From: Streptomyces sp. col6
GTDB taxonomy: Bacteria; Actinomycetota; Actinomycetes; Streptomycetales; Streptomycetaceae
NCBI RefSeq assembly: GCF_008042035.1
Contig: NZ_RDBL01000013.1
Coordinates: forward strand, 79,825-115,054
Reading direction: 5' to 3'
Length of the DNA: 35,230 nt
The notes below the pieces were generated by a model. That model saw only the letters and a program-made list of their open reading frames with translations. It did no database searches and was not told the origin of the DNA. The position numbers and the translations under genes are program-made. Shown piece by piece: positions 7,557 through 15,863 of the stretch. Within the stretch, counting starts at the first letter, position 1. Each line of letters begins with the position of its first letter.

Positions 7557-8525
7557 ATGAGCAGCAACGACACGCCGCGCGGCCCCGTCGACTCCTCGCG
7601 CGTCCCGCGCTACGCCGGGCCCGCGACGTTCGCCCGGCTGCCCCGCCTCGACGAGGTCGGCACGGCGGACGTGGCCGTCGTCGGGGTGCCGTTCGACTCG
7701 GGTGTCTCCTACCGCCCCGGCGCCCGCTTCGGCGGCAACGCGATCCGTGAGGCCTCGCGGCTGCTGCGCCCCTACAACCCGGCGCAGGACGCCTCGCCGT
7801 TCGCCTTGGCGCAGGTCGCCGACGCGGGGGACATCGCGGCCAACCCCTTCAACATCGAGGAGGCCGTGGAGACCGTCGAGGCGGCGGCCGACGCGCTGCT
7901 GGACACCGGCGCCCGCCTGATGACCCTCGGCGGCGACCACACCATCGCGCTGCCCCTGCTGCGTTCCGTCGCCAAGAAGCACGGCCCGGTCGCGCTGCTC
8001 CACTTCGACGCCCACCTCGACACCTGGGACACCTACTTCGGCGCCGCCTACACGCACGGCACCCCGTTCCGCCGGGCCGTCGAGGAGGGCATCCTCGACA
8101 CGTCCGCGCTCTCCCACGTGGGCACGCGCGGCCCGCTCTACGGCAAGCAGGACCTCACCGACGACGCCAAGATGGGCTTCGGGATCGTCACCTCCGCCGA
8201 CGTGATGCGGCGCGGCGTCGACGAGATCACCGACCAGCTGCGGCAGCGGATCGGCGACCGGCCGCTGTACATCTCCATCGACATCGATGTGCTGGACCCG
8301 GCGCACGCGCCCGGTACCGGAACGCCCGAGGCCGGCGGTCTCACCTCCCGCGAGCTGCTTGAGATCGTGCGCGGCCTGTCCTCCTGCCACCTGGTCTCCG
8401 CCGACCTGGTCGAGGTCGCCCCCGCGTACGATCACGCGGAGATCACCTCCGTCGCCGCCTCGCACACCGCGTACGAGCTGACGACGATCATGACCCGCCA
8501 GATCGCGGAGGCCCGCCAGCAGTGA
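7557..8525 (+). CDS. Ureohydrolase of the agmatinase/guanidinobutyrase family
   Basis: A 322-residue manganese enzyme that hydrolyses a guanidino compound to urea and an amine. All metal ligands are present: His128 (GGDHTI), Asp151, His153 and Asp155 (HFDAHLDTWD), Asp242 and Asp244 (SIDIDVLDP). Glu258 in GTPEAGG is the guanidino-contact position of agmatinases. The ATG at 7557 follows a GTAGGAAAGGG ribosome site. Its stop overlaps the GTG of the next gene (GTGA), so it is translationally coupled to a ThDP-dependent enzyme. Agmatine to putrescine is the default guess; guanidinobutyrate, guanidinopropionate or a larger guanidino acid is equally compatible. A ureohydrolase beside a ThDP synthase recalls the Pah/CeaS pair of clavulanate biosynthesis, but the other clavam genes are absent. 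Confidence 0.9.
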   Translation: MSSNDTPRGPVDSSRVPRYAGPATFARLPRLDEVGTADVAVVGVPFDSGVSYRPGARFGGNAIREASRLLRPYNPAQDASPFALAQVADAGDIAANPFNIEEAVETVEAAADALLDTGARLMTLGGDHTIALPLLRSVAKKHGPVALLHFDAHLDTWDTYFGAAYTHGTPFRRAVEEGILDTSALSHVGTRGPLYGKQDLTDDAKMGFGIVTSADVMRRGVDEITDQLRQRIGDRPLYISIDIDVLDPAHAPGTGTPEAGGLTSRELLEIVRGLSSCHLVSADLVEVAPAYDHAEITSVAASHTAYELTTIMTRQIAEARQQ

Positions 8526-10204
8526 GTCACGACCACGACGAGCGGCCCGCGCTCACCCCGGCCCAGATCGAGGCCGCGCTGAACCCCCCGCCCGGCCGCA
8601 CCGGCGGCGACCTCGTCGTCGAGACCCTGCGGGGCCTCGGCGCGACCACCGTCTTCGGGCTGCCCGGACAGCACGCGCTGGCCCTGTTCGACGCGCTGCG
8701 CCGCTCGTCGCTCCAGTACGTGGGGCTGCGCGTCGAGAACAACGCGGGCTTCGCCGCCGACGCCTACGGGCGGATCACCGGCGAGGTCGCCCCGCTGTTC
8801 CTGTCGACCGGGCCCGGCGCCCTGACCTCGCTCGCCGCGCTCCAGGAGGCGGCCGCCGCCTCCGCGCCGGTGCTCGCGGTCTCCAGCCAGGTCCCGGTCC
8901 GGGGGCTGGGCGGCGGGCGCCACGGCCATCTGCACGAACTGCGCGACCAGCAGGCGTCGTTCCGGGACGTGGTGAAGTCCGTCCACACCGTGCGGGCGGC
9001 CTCGCAGATCCCGTCCGCGATCGCCGCAGCCTGGGAGTCCGCGCTGACGGCCCCGCACGGCCCCGTCTGGGTCGAGATCCCGCAGGACGTCCTGGACGCC
9101 GCGACGGAGCTGCCCGTCGTCGTGGCCCCCGACGCCACCCCGCGCGAACTCCACGCCCGCCCCGAACTGATCGCGGTCGCCGCCGACCTGCTGTCCCGGG
9201 CCGAGCGCCCGGCGATCGTCGCGGGCGGCGGAGTCGTACGCTCCGACGCCTCCGGCAAGCTGCGGGCGCTGGCCGAGAGGCTCAAGGCCCCGGTCGTCAC
9301 CACGTACGGCGGCAAGGGCGCCTTCCCCTGGCAGCACCCCCTCTCGCTCCAGTCGTGGGTGGAGGACCGGCATGTCACCGACTTCCTGGAGGATGCCGAC
9401 GTCCTGCTCGTCGTCGGCTCCGGACTGGGCGAACTCTCCTCGAACTACTACACGTTCGCCCCGCGCGGCCGGGTGATCCAGATCGAGGCGGACGCCGGCA
9501 AGCTGGAGGCCAACCTCCCGGCGCTCGGCATACACGCGGACGCCCGCGACGCGCTCGCCGACCTCATCGACGCGGTCGCCCCGCGCGAGGACCCGGCCGT
9601 CGCGGACCGCGTCGCCGGGGTGCTCGGCCGCGTACGGGACCGGATCGCCGGCCAGGGACGCGAGCTGGAACAGAACCTCCTGGCCGCGATCCGCACCGCC
9701 CTGCCCGACGCCTCGCCCAGCTTCTGGGACATGACGATCCTCGGCTACTGGGCCTGGGCCGCGTTCGACGCCCGCCGCCCCAACACCATGCACTCCGCGC
9801 AGGGCGCCGGCGGCCTCGGCTACGCGTTCCCGGCGGCGCTCGGCGCGGCGGTGGCCGACCCGTCCCGGCCGGTCCTCGCGGTCTCCGGCGACGGCGGCGC
9901 GATGTACTCGGTCGCGGAACTGGCCACCGCCCGGCAGTACGGCCTGCCGGTCACCTGGCTGATCGTCGACGACGGCGGCTACGGCATCCTCCGCGAGTAC
10001 CTGACCGGTGCCTTCGGCGAGACCACCGGGACGGAGCTGGCCCGCCCCGACTTCACCGCCCTCGCCGAGTCCTTCGGCGTCCCGGCCGTGCGGACGAGCC
10101 CGGAGTCGCTGGCCGCGGACCTGGCGGAGGCATTCGGACGCCCCGGGCCCTCGGTCGTCGTACTCCCGGCCCTGCTCACGATGTTCGAGCCGACGCACCT
10201 GTAG
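8522..10204 (+). CDS. Thiamine-diphosphate-dependent enzyme of the acetolactate-synthase superfamily
   Basis: A 560-residue cytosolic enzyme with the three-domain ThDP fold. Glu72 in VENNAGFAADAYGR is the cofactor-activating glutamate. The central domain begins near residue 215, and the ThDP/metal motif starts at Gly456-Asp457-Gly458-Gly459. The motif normally closes with NN or ND, but here it closes with DDGGYG, a variant found in divergent ThDP families. It could decarboxylate a 2-oxo acid, ligate aldehydes, or build a C-N adduct as CeaS does; sequence alone does not decide. The start is GTG at 8522 inside the ureohydrolase stop (4-bp overlap), so both products are probably made together and may act in one route on a guanidino or amino acid. 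Confidence 0.85.
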   Translation: MSHDHDERPALTPAQIEAALNPPPGRTGGDLVVETLRGLGATTVFGLPGQHALALFDALRRSSLQYVGLRVENNAGFAADAYGRITGEVAPLFLSTGPGALTSLAALQEAAAASAPVLAVSSQVPVRGLGGGRHGHLHELRDQQASFRDVVKSVHTVRAASQIPSAIAAAWESALTAPHGPVWVEIPQDVLDAATELPVVVAPDATPRELHARPELIAVAADLLSRAERPAIVAGGGVVRSDASGKLRALAERLKAPVVTTYGGKGAFPWQHPLSLQSWVEDRHVTDFLEDADVLLVVGSGLGELSSNYYTFAPRGRVIQIEADAGKLEANLPALGIHADARDALADLIDAVAPREDPAVADRVAGVLGRVRDRIAGQGRELEQNLLAAIRTALPDASPSFWDMTILGYWAWAAFDARRPNTMHSAQGAGGLGYAFPAALGAAVADPSRPVLAVSGDGGAMYSVAELATARQYGLPVTWLIVDDGGYGILREYLTGAFGETTGTELARPDFTALAESFGVPAVRTSPESLAADLAEAFGRPGPSVVVLPALLTMFEPTHL

Positions 10205-10238
10205 CCCCACGCACCATCCGTAGCCCCACGCACCATCC
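10201..10238. repeat. 19-bp perfect tandem duplication at a stop codon
   Basis: GTAGCCCCACGCACCATCC occurs twice head to tail at 10201-10219 and 10220-10238. The first copy includes the TAG stop of the ThDP enzyme; in the second copy the TAG is again the stop of the same spaced motif. A weaker relative (GCACACCCATGCATC) follows. The repeat has no internal symmetry. It looks like a slippage duplication rather than a regulatory array. Confidence 0.9.
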
Positions 10239-10375
10239 GCACACCCATGCATCTGTCGGTCCCCCGCCCGTAGGCCCCGCGTTCGCTGTGGCGTACAACC
10301 TTCCGGGCGCCCGTGAGTCATCTCTTGCGGGCGTGCCGGGGGGCCGCCCGCAGGAACCACTCAGGGGGAACCACC

Positions 10376-11335
10376 ATGACCACGTCCCGTACGTCCGGGC
10401 GCGCCCGCGCCGCGCTCTGTGCCGCCGTCGCCACCGGGGTCCTCGCACCTGTGGCCCTCGCCGCGGCGCCCGCGTCGGCCGCGACCGCGCAGGTGAGCTG
10501 CACCTCCGGCCGGGCCGGGCTCGCCGCTCAGCTGACCAAGGACATCACCGCCGCGCTCAAGGGCCGCAGCTCCACCGCCGCCGTCGCGCTCTACGACCGG
10601 ACCACGAAGACCACCTGCACGCTGCGCGCCACGACCAAGTACGACTCCGCGAGCGTCGTGAAGGCGACCGTGCTGGCCACGCTCCTGTGGGACAACGCCA
10701 AGCACAACCGCTACCTCACCCAGCGCGAGATCGACCTCAGCACCAAGATGATCACCAAGTCCGACAACGACGCCACCACCAGCCTGTGGAAGCAGCTCGG
10801 CGTCACCAAGGTCAACGCCTTCCTCAAGGCGGCCGGGATGACCCACACCGTCCCCGGCTCCGGCGGCTACTGGGGCCTGACCCAGATAACCGCCCAGGAC
10901 GAGCAGCGGCTGCTGACCCTGCTCACCTCGAAGAACTCCGTACTCACCGACGGCGCTCGCTCCTACGAGCTGGGGCTGATGAACAAGGTCGTCTCCTCGC
11001 AGCGCTGGGGAACCCCGGCCGGCGCCCTCACCGGGACCACCGTCCAGCTCAAGAACGGCTGGCTGCAGCGCGCCACCCACGGCTGGCGGGTGCACAGCAT
11101 CGGCGCCTTCACCGGCAACGGCCACGACTACGCGCTGACGGTGCTCACCCAGGACAACAAGACGATGAACGACGGCGTCAACACCATCCAGGCCGTCGCC
11201 CGCGCCGTCCACAAGGACCTCAACCCGCGCATCATGCACCCCAGGGTCTTCACCGTCCCGGCCGCCCCGCAGGAAGCCGTCCCGCCGGTCCCTGAGGCGC
11301 CCGCCGGCCGGATGCTCACCGCCAAGAAGCGCTAG
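10376..11335 (+). CDS. Secreted serine hydrolase with a class A beta-lactamase fold, probably not a true beta-lactamase
   Basis: A 319-residue exported protein. The Sec signal peptide covers residues about 1-36 and is likely cut after ASA. The fold motifs are Ser93-x-x-Lys96 (SVVK), Ser129-Asp130-Asn131, and Lys226-Asn-Gly228 in place of KTG. No ExxLN omega-loop motif is visible where class A enzymes keep the deacylating glutamate. Cys42 and Cys81 may form a disulfide. The set suggests a penicillin-binding or esterase-like protein of the PF13354 type, not a resistance enzyme. The start at 10376 is fixed by AGGGGGAACC upstream. It is a single gene ended by a terminator hairpin at 11336-11358. 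The C-terminal 40 residues are Pro/Ala-rich. Confidence 0.85.
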   Translation: MTTSRTSGRARAALCAAVATGVLAPVALAAAPASAATAQVSCTSGRAGLAAQLTKDITAALKGRSSTAAVALYDRTTKTTCTLRATTKYDSASVVKATVLATLLWDNAKHNRYLTQREIDLSTKMITKSDNDATTSLWKQLGVTKVNAFLKAAGMTHTVPGSGGYWGLTQITAQDEQRLLTLLTSKNSVLTDGARSYELGLMNKVVSSQRWGTPAGALTGTTVQLKNGWLQRATHGWRVHSIGAFTGNGHDYALTVLTQDNKTMNDGVNTIQAVARAVHKDLNPRIMHPRVFTVPAAPQEAVPPVPEAPAGRMLTAKKR

Positions 11336-11358
11336 CGGGACCTAGGTCCCAGGTCCCG
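11336..11358 (+). terminator. Hairpin terminator after the beta-lactamase-fold gene
   Basis: CGGGACCT at 11336-11343 pairs with AGGTCCCG at 11351-11358 across a 7-base loop and is followed by TATTT. An alternative perfect palindrome, GGGACCTAGGTCCC (11337-11350), overlaps it, so two mutually exclusive hairpins can form. It separates the hydrolase gene from the ABC exporter. Confidence 0.65.
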
Positions 11359-11437
11359 TATTTGTGAACGCGGGATGAAATCCGCAGCCCACCGCGTTGG
11401 TGCCTTCCGTCGGAACAGGTCGAACGGGAGGCACCGG

Positions 11438-14400
11438 GTGGCGGACGCACGGGAGACGGAGCGCGGGCAGCGGGGCGGCTGGGCGCGGAGACTGACCGGC
11501 TACGCCTGGAACTACCGGCGCAACGTCCTGCTGGCCCTCGGCTCCTCGCTCGGCGGCATGGCCGTCATGGCCCTCGTCCCGCTGATCACCAAGGTGATCA
11601 TCGACGACGTGGTCGTCGGGCACACCCGCTCCCTGGCCGTCTGGACCGGGCTGCTGATCGTCGCGGCCGTCCTCGTCTACGCCTTCACCTACATCCGCCG
11701 CTACTACGGCGGCCGGCTCGCCCTCGACGTCCAGCACGACCTGCGGACCGGCATGTACGGGACGATCTCCCGGCTCGACGGCAAGCGCCAGGACGAGCTG
11801 TCCACCGGGCAGGTCGTCGGACGCGCCACCAGCGACCTCCAGCTGATCCAGAGCCTGCTGTTCATGCTCCCGATGACCATCGGGAACGTCCTGCTCTTCC
11901 TGATCTCCCTGGTCGTCATGGCGTGGCTGTCGCCCCCGCTGACCCTCGTCGCCGTCGCCGTCGCCCCCGCCCTCTGGTACATCGCCCGCCGCTCCCGCGC
12001 CCGCCTCTTCCCCGCCACCTGGTACGCCCAGTCGCAGGCCGCCGCCGTCGCCGGTGTCGTGGACGGCGCCGTCTCCGGCGTCCGCGTCGTCAAGGGCTTC
12101 GGGCAGGAGGAGCAGGAGACCGGCAAGCTGCGCGAGGTCGGCCGCAGGCTGTTCGCGGGACGGCTGCGCACCATCCGGCTGAACTCCCGCTACACCCCCG
12201 CCCTCCAGGCCGTCCCCGCGCTCGGCCAGGTCGCGATGCTGGCCCTCGGCGGCTGGCTGGCCACCCGGGGCGAGATCACCCTCGGCACGTTCGTCGCGTT
12301 CTCCACGTACCTCGCGCAGCTCGTCGGCCCGGTCCGGATGCTCGCCATGGTCCTCACCGTCGGCCAGCAGGCCCGCGCCGGCGTGGAGCGCGTCCTGGAG
12401 CTCATCGACACCGAGCCCACCATGCAGGACGGCACCAAGGAGCTCCCCGCCGACGCCCCCGCCAGCGTCGAGTTCGAGGACGTCCGGTTCGGATACGACG
12501 AGACACGCCGCCCCGTCCTCGACGGCTTCTCGCTGACCATCGAGCCCGGCGAGACCGTCGCCGTCGTCGGCGCGTCCGGCAGCGGCAAGTCCACCGTCTC
12601 GCTGCTGCTCCCGCGCTTCTACGACGTCTCGCACGGCGCGGTCCTCGTCGGCGGCCACGACGTGCGCGAACTGACCCTGGACTCGCTGCGCGCCGCCGTC
12701 GGACTCGTCCCCGAGGACAGCTTCCTGTTCTCCGACACCGTCCGCGCCAACATCGCCTACGGCCTGCCCGGCGCCACCGACGAGCAGATCGAACAGGCCG
12801 CCCGCTCCGCCCAGGCCCACCGGTTCATCGCCGAGCTGCCGAACGGCTACGACACCGAGGTCGGCGAGCACGGGCTCACCCTCTCCGGCGGCCAGCGCCA
12901 GCGCGTCGCGCTCGCCCGCGCCATCCTCACCGACCCCCGGCTCCTCGTCCTCGACGACGCCACCTCCGCCGTGGACGCCCGCGTCGAGCACGAGATCCAC
13001 GAGGCGCTGCGCCAGGTGATGGCCGGCCGTACGACCCTGCTCATCGCCCACCGCCGCTCCACCCTGAACCTCGCGGACCGGATCGCCGTCCTGGACAACG
13101 GCCGCCTCGCCGACCTCGGCACCCACGAGGAGCTGGAGCGCCGCTCGCCGCTCTACCGGCGCCTGCTCACCGACCCGGACGAGCTGGGTACCCCCTCGCC
13201 CGGCCACCGCCATGCGGCCGCCAGGAGCACCGAGGACCCCGCGCGGGACCGCGCGCTCCAGGAGGAGATCGACGCCGAGTCCGAGGCCGAGCGCGGGATC
13301 ACCCCCGAGCTGTGGGTCCGCCGGGAGGAGGACCGGAGCACCGACGCGGCGGGCATGCCCGCGACGCCCGAACTGCTCGCCCAGGTCGAGGCGCTGCCCC
13401 CGGCGAACGACGTGCCGGACGTCGACGAGGCCCGTGCCGTGCACACCGAGGACTCCTACGGACTGCGCAGGCTGCTGCGCGGCTTCGGACTGCCGCTGCT
13501 GGTGAGCCTCGGCCTGGTCGCCGTGGACGCCGGGGCCGGGCTGCTGCTCCCGGTGCTGATCAGGAACGGCATCGACGACGGGGTCACCCAGCTGGCGCTG
13601 GGCGCGGTCTGGGCGGCGTCCGCCTTCGGCCTGGTCGTCGTCCTCGTGCAGTGGGCGGCCCAGATCGGCGAGACCCGGATGACGGGCCGCACCGGTGAGC
13701 GGGTGCTGTACGCACTGCGGCTGAAGATCTTCGCCCAGCTCCAGCGGCTGGGGCTCGACTACTACGAGCGCGAGCTGACCGGCCGCATCATGACCCGGAT
13801 GACGACGGACGTGGACGCGCTGTCCACGTTCCTGCAGACCGGCCTGGTCACCGCGTTCGTCTCGGTCGTCACCTTCCTCGGCATCATGGTCGCGCTGCTG
13901 GTCCTCGATGTGGAACTGGCCCTCGTCGTCTTCGCGACGCTGCCCGTCCTCGTCGTCGGGACGGTCTTCTTCCGCCGCAAGAGCGTCAAGGCGTACGAGC
14001 TGGCCCGCGAGCGGATCGGCGTCGTCAACGGCGACCTCCAGGAGTCCGTGGCCGGGCTCCGGATCGTGCAGGCGTTCCGGCGCGAGCGGGACGGCGCCGA
14101 ACGGTTCACCGCGCGCAGCGACGAGTACCGCGAGGCCCGGGTGCGCGGGCAGTGGCTGATCTCCGTCTACTTCCCGTTCGTCCAGCTGCTGTCCTCGGTG
14201 GCCGCCGCCGCGGTGCTGATCGTCGGCGCGGGCCGGGTGGACGACGGCACGCTCACGGCGGGCGCGCTGGTCGCCTATCTGCTGTACATCGACCTGTTCT
14301 TCGCGCCCGTCCAGCAGCTCTCCCAGGTCTTCGACGGCTACCAGCAGGCCGCCGTCTCGCTGGGCCGCATCCAGGAACTCCTGCGCGAACCGGCGTCCAC

Positions 14401-15184
14401 CACCGACCGGGCCGAGGCCCGCGAGGTGCCCGGACTGCGCGGCGAACTCGCCTTCGAGGACGTGTCGTTCGCGTACGGGGACGAGGAGGAGGCCCTCCGG
14501 GGCATCGACCTGCGCATCCCGGCCGGCCAGACCGTCGCGTTCGTCGGGGAGACCGGGGCCGGCAAGTCGACCCTGGTCAAGCTGGTCGCCCGGTACTACG
14601 ACCCGACGGACGGCCGGGTCACTGTGGACGGAAGCGACCTGCGCGGCCTCGGCCTCACCGCGTACCGGCGCCGGCTCGGTGTCGTACCGCAGGAGGCGTA
14701 TCTCTTCTCCGGGACGGTCCGGGACGCCATCGCCTACGGGCGGCCGGACGCCACCGACGCGGAGGTGGAGGCGGCGGCACGGGCGGTCGGCGCGCACGAC
14801 ATGATCGCCACCCTGGACGGCGGCTACCTCCACGAGGTCTCCGAGCGGGGCCGCAACCTCTCGGCCGGTCAGCGCCAGCTGATCGCGCTCGCCCGCGCCG
14901 AACTCGTCGACCCCGACATCCTGCTGCTCGACGAGGCCACCGCCTCGCTCGACCTCGCCAGCGAGGCGCAGGTGAACCGGGCGACCGACCGGCTCGCGGG
15001 CCGCCGCACCACGCTCGTCGTCGCGCACCGCCTGACCACCGCCGCGCGCGCCGACCGGGTCGTGGTGATGGACCACGGCCGGGTCGTCGAGGACGGCACC
15101 CACGACGAACTCCTCGCCCGCGACGGGCACTACGCCCAGCTGTGGCGCACCTTCATAGGAGAGGACGAGCCGGCCGGGGTGTGA
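11438..15184 (+). CDS. Single-chain ABC exporter, TMD-NBD-TMD-NBD, with asymmetric nucleotide sites
   Basis: A 1248-residue inner-membrane ATP-driven exporter made of two fused half-transporters. NBD1: Walker A with Lys384 (GASGSGKST), signature LSGGQ at 482-486, Walker B Asp506 followed by Asp507 where the catalytic Glu should be. NBD2: Walker A with Lys1043 (GETGAGKST), altered signature LSAGQ at 1141-1145, Walker B Asp1165 with normal Glu1166. The composite site of NBD1 with the NBD2 signature is thus degenerate and the other canonical, as in TM287/288, BmrCD and TAP. Both H-loop histidines remain. A charged linker of roughly 100 residues joins the halves. GTG 11438 is preferred over ATG 11375 because GGGAGG lies at 11426-11431. 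Cargo is unknown; drugs or lipids are typical. It ends 1 bp from a convergent gene. Confidence 0.93.
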   Translation: MADARETERGQRGGWARRLTGYAWNYRRNVLLALGSSLGGMAVMALVPLITKVIIDDVVVGHTRSLAVWTGLLIVAAVLVYAFTYIRRYYGGRLALDVQHDLRTGMYGTISRLDGKRQDELSTGQVVGRATSDLQLIQSLLFMLPMTIGNVLLFLISLVVMAWLSPPLTLVAVAVAPALWYIARRSRARLFPATWYAQSQAAAVAGVVDGAVSGVRVVKGFGQEEQETGKLREVGRRLFAGRLRTIRLNSRYTPALQAVPALGQVAMLALGGWLATRGEITLGTFVAFSTYLAQLVGPVRMLAMVLTVGQQARAGVERVLELIDTEPTMQDGTKELPADAPASVEFEDVRFGYDETRRPVLDGFSLTIEPGETVAVVGASGSGKSTVSLLLPRFYDVSHGAVLVGGHDVRELTLDSLRAAVGLVPEDSFLFSDTVRANIAYGLPGATDEQIEQAARSAQAHRFIAELPNGYDTEVGEHGLTLSGGQRQRVALARAILTDPRLLVLDDATSAVDARVEHEIHEALRQVMAGRTTLLIAHRRSTLNLADRIAVLDNGRLADLGTHEELERRSPLYRRLLTDPDELGTPSPGHRHAAARSTEDPARDRALQEEIDAESEAERGITPELWVRREEDRSTDAAGMPATPELLAQVEALPPANDVPDVDEARAVHTEDSYGLRRLLRGFGLPLLVSLGLVAVDAGAGLLLPVLIRNGIDDGVTQLALGAVWAASAFGLVVVLVQWAAQIGETRMTGRTGERVLYALRLKIFAQLQRLGLDYYERELTGRIMTRMTTDVDALSTFLQTGLVTAFVSVVTFLGIMVALLVLDVELALVVFATLPVLVVGTVFFRRKSVKAYELARERIGVVNGDLQESVAGLRIVQAFRRERDGAERFTARSDEYREARVRGQWLISVYFPFVQLLSSVAAAAVLIVGAGRVDDGTLTAGALVAYLLYIDLFFAPVQQLSQVFDGYQQAAVSLGRIQELLREPASTTDRAEAREVPGLRGELAFEDVSFAYGDEEEALRGIDLRIPAGQTVAFVGETGAGKSTLVKLVARYYDPTDGRVTVDGSDLRGLGLTAYRRRLGVVPQEAYLFSGTVRDAIAYGRPDATDAEVEAAARAVGAHDMIATLDGGYLHEVSERGRNLSAGQRQLIALARAELVDPDILLLDEATASLDLASEAQVNRATDRLAGRRTTLVVAHRLTTAARADRVVVMDHGRVVEDGTHDELLARDGHYAQLWRTFIGEDEPAGV

Positions 15185-15185
15185 G

Positions 15186-15674
15186 CTATTCGCCGTCGCG
15201 GATCGCGGAGATCTTCCCGGTCGCGAGGTCCGAGCGCACGGTCAGGTACGTGTACGAGGGGGCCTCGGCGGAGCCCCAGGTGAGGCGGACCGTGGACCAG
15301 GTGTGGCCGGCGCCGCTGTGGCCGGGGGTGACCCGGTAGTCCGCCGGGACGTCCTGGGCGAGCAGCACACCGTCGGCGTGGTTGGCGGCCTCCCAGTCGG
15401 CGAGGCGGGCGCGCAGGGCGGGCGTGAGGTAGAAGCTCCGCAGCGCGGTGGCGAGCCTGCCGCCGTCCTCGGCGGCCACGGCGTCGGTGTACGCGCCGTA
15501 GAAGTGGTCGACCAGCCGGGACTCCTGGGTGGCGGTCTCGTCGGCGGCCGGCGCCACCCGGTCCGTCCCGCTCGGGGCAGCCGCGGAGGCGGGCACGGCG
15601 ACGGCCGCGGCCAGGAGCGCGGAGGCGAGCAGCGTACGGGCGGCGGTGCGCCGGCCGGAGCGGGTGCGGATCAT
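15186..15674 (-). CDS. Small secreted protein of unknown function
   Basis: A 162-residue protein with a clear Sec signal peptide (twin Arg near the start, hydrophobic LLASALLAAAVAV, cleavage after ASA near residue 31). The mature part of about 130 residues has no cysteine. It begins with a helical FYGAYTDAVAAEDG block and ends with strands containing HTWSTVRLTWG and YTYLTVRSD. The pattern recalls small secreted NTF2-like or DUF3828-like domains, but I cannot assign a family. A usable ribosome site (AGGAA) precedes the ATG. It converges with the ABC exporter and is divergent from another small secreted protein. Confidence 0.72.
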   Translation of the reverse strand: MIRTRSGRRTAARTLLASALLAAAVAVPASAAAPSGTDRVAPAADETATQESRLVDHFYGAYTDAVAAEDGGRLATALRSFYLTPALRARLADWEAANHADGVLLAQDVPADYRVTPGHSGAGHTWSTVRLTWGSAEAPSYTYLTVRSDLATGKISAIRDGE

Positions 15675-15790
15675 GGCGGTTCCTGCCTTTCATGGCGTTC
15701 TGTCCTGTCCGGCTCCATGGTGGGCCGCTCCCGCGTCCGGGAGCGCCGGGCCCGCCGGGTGCAACCTCCGGATGGCCTCTCGCGTCGTAC

Positions 15791-15863
15791 GCAGGTATAC
15801 GCATATGCGCTCAGGTGTCGGGCAGGGGCGCTGATGTTCGACGAAGCGATGGGGCTGCTGTGA
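15791..15863 (+). promoter_or_regulatory. Promoter-like AT island with a 9-codon upstream ORF
   Basis: The region between the two divergent secreted-protein genes contains GTATAC (15795-15800) running into the palindrome CGCATATGCG (15800-15809), the only AT-rich spot nearby and a plausible promoter core. AGGGG then precedes an ATG at 15834, opening a 9-codon frame that stops at TGA 15861-15863. This stop overlaps the GTG start of the next gene (GTGA). The tiny frame could couple ribosome entry to the downstream gene. Confidence 0.35.

Noticed and set aside
11342..15130. Very long open frame antisense to the ABC exporter
   Set aside because: It is a shadow produced by high third-position GC on the opposite strand. 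The sense frame has all ABC motifs, while the antisense product is a low-complexity Gly/Asp/Arg sequence.
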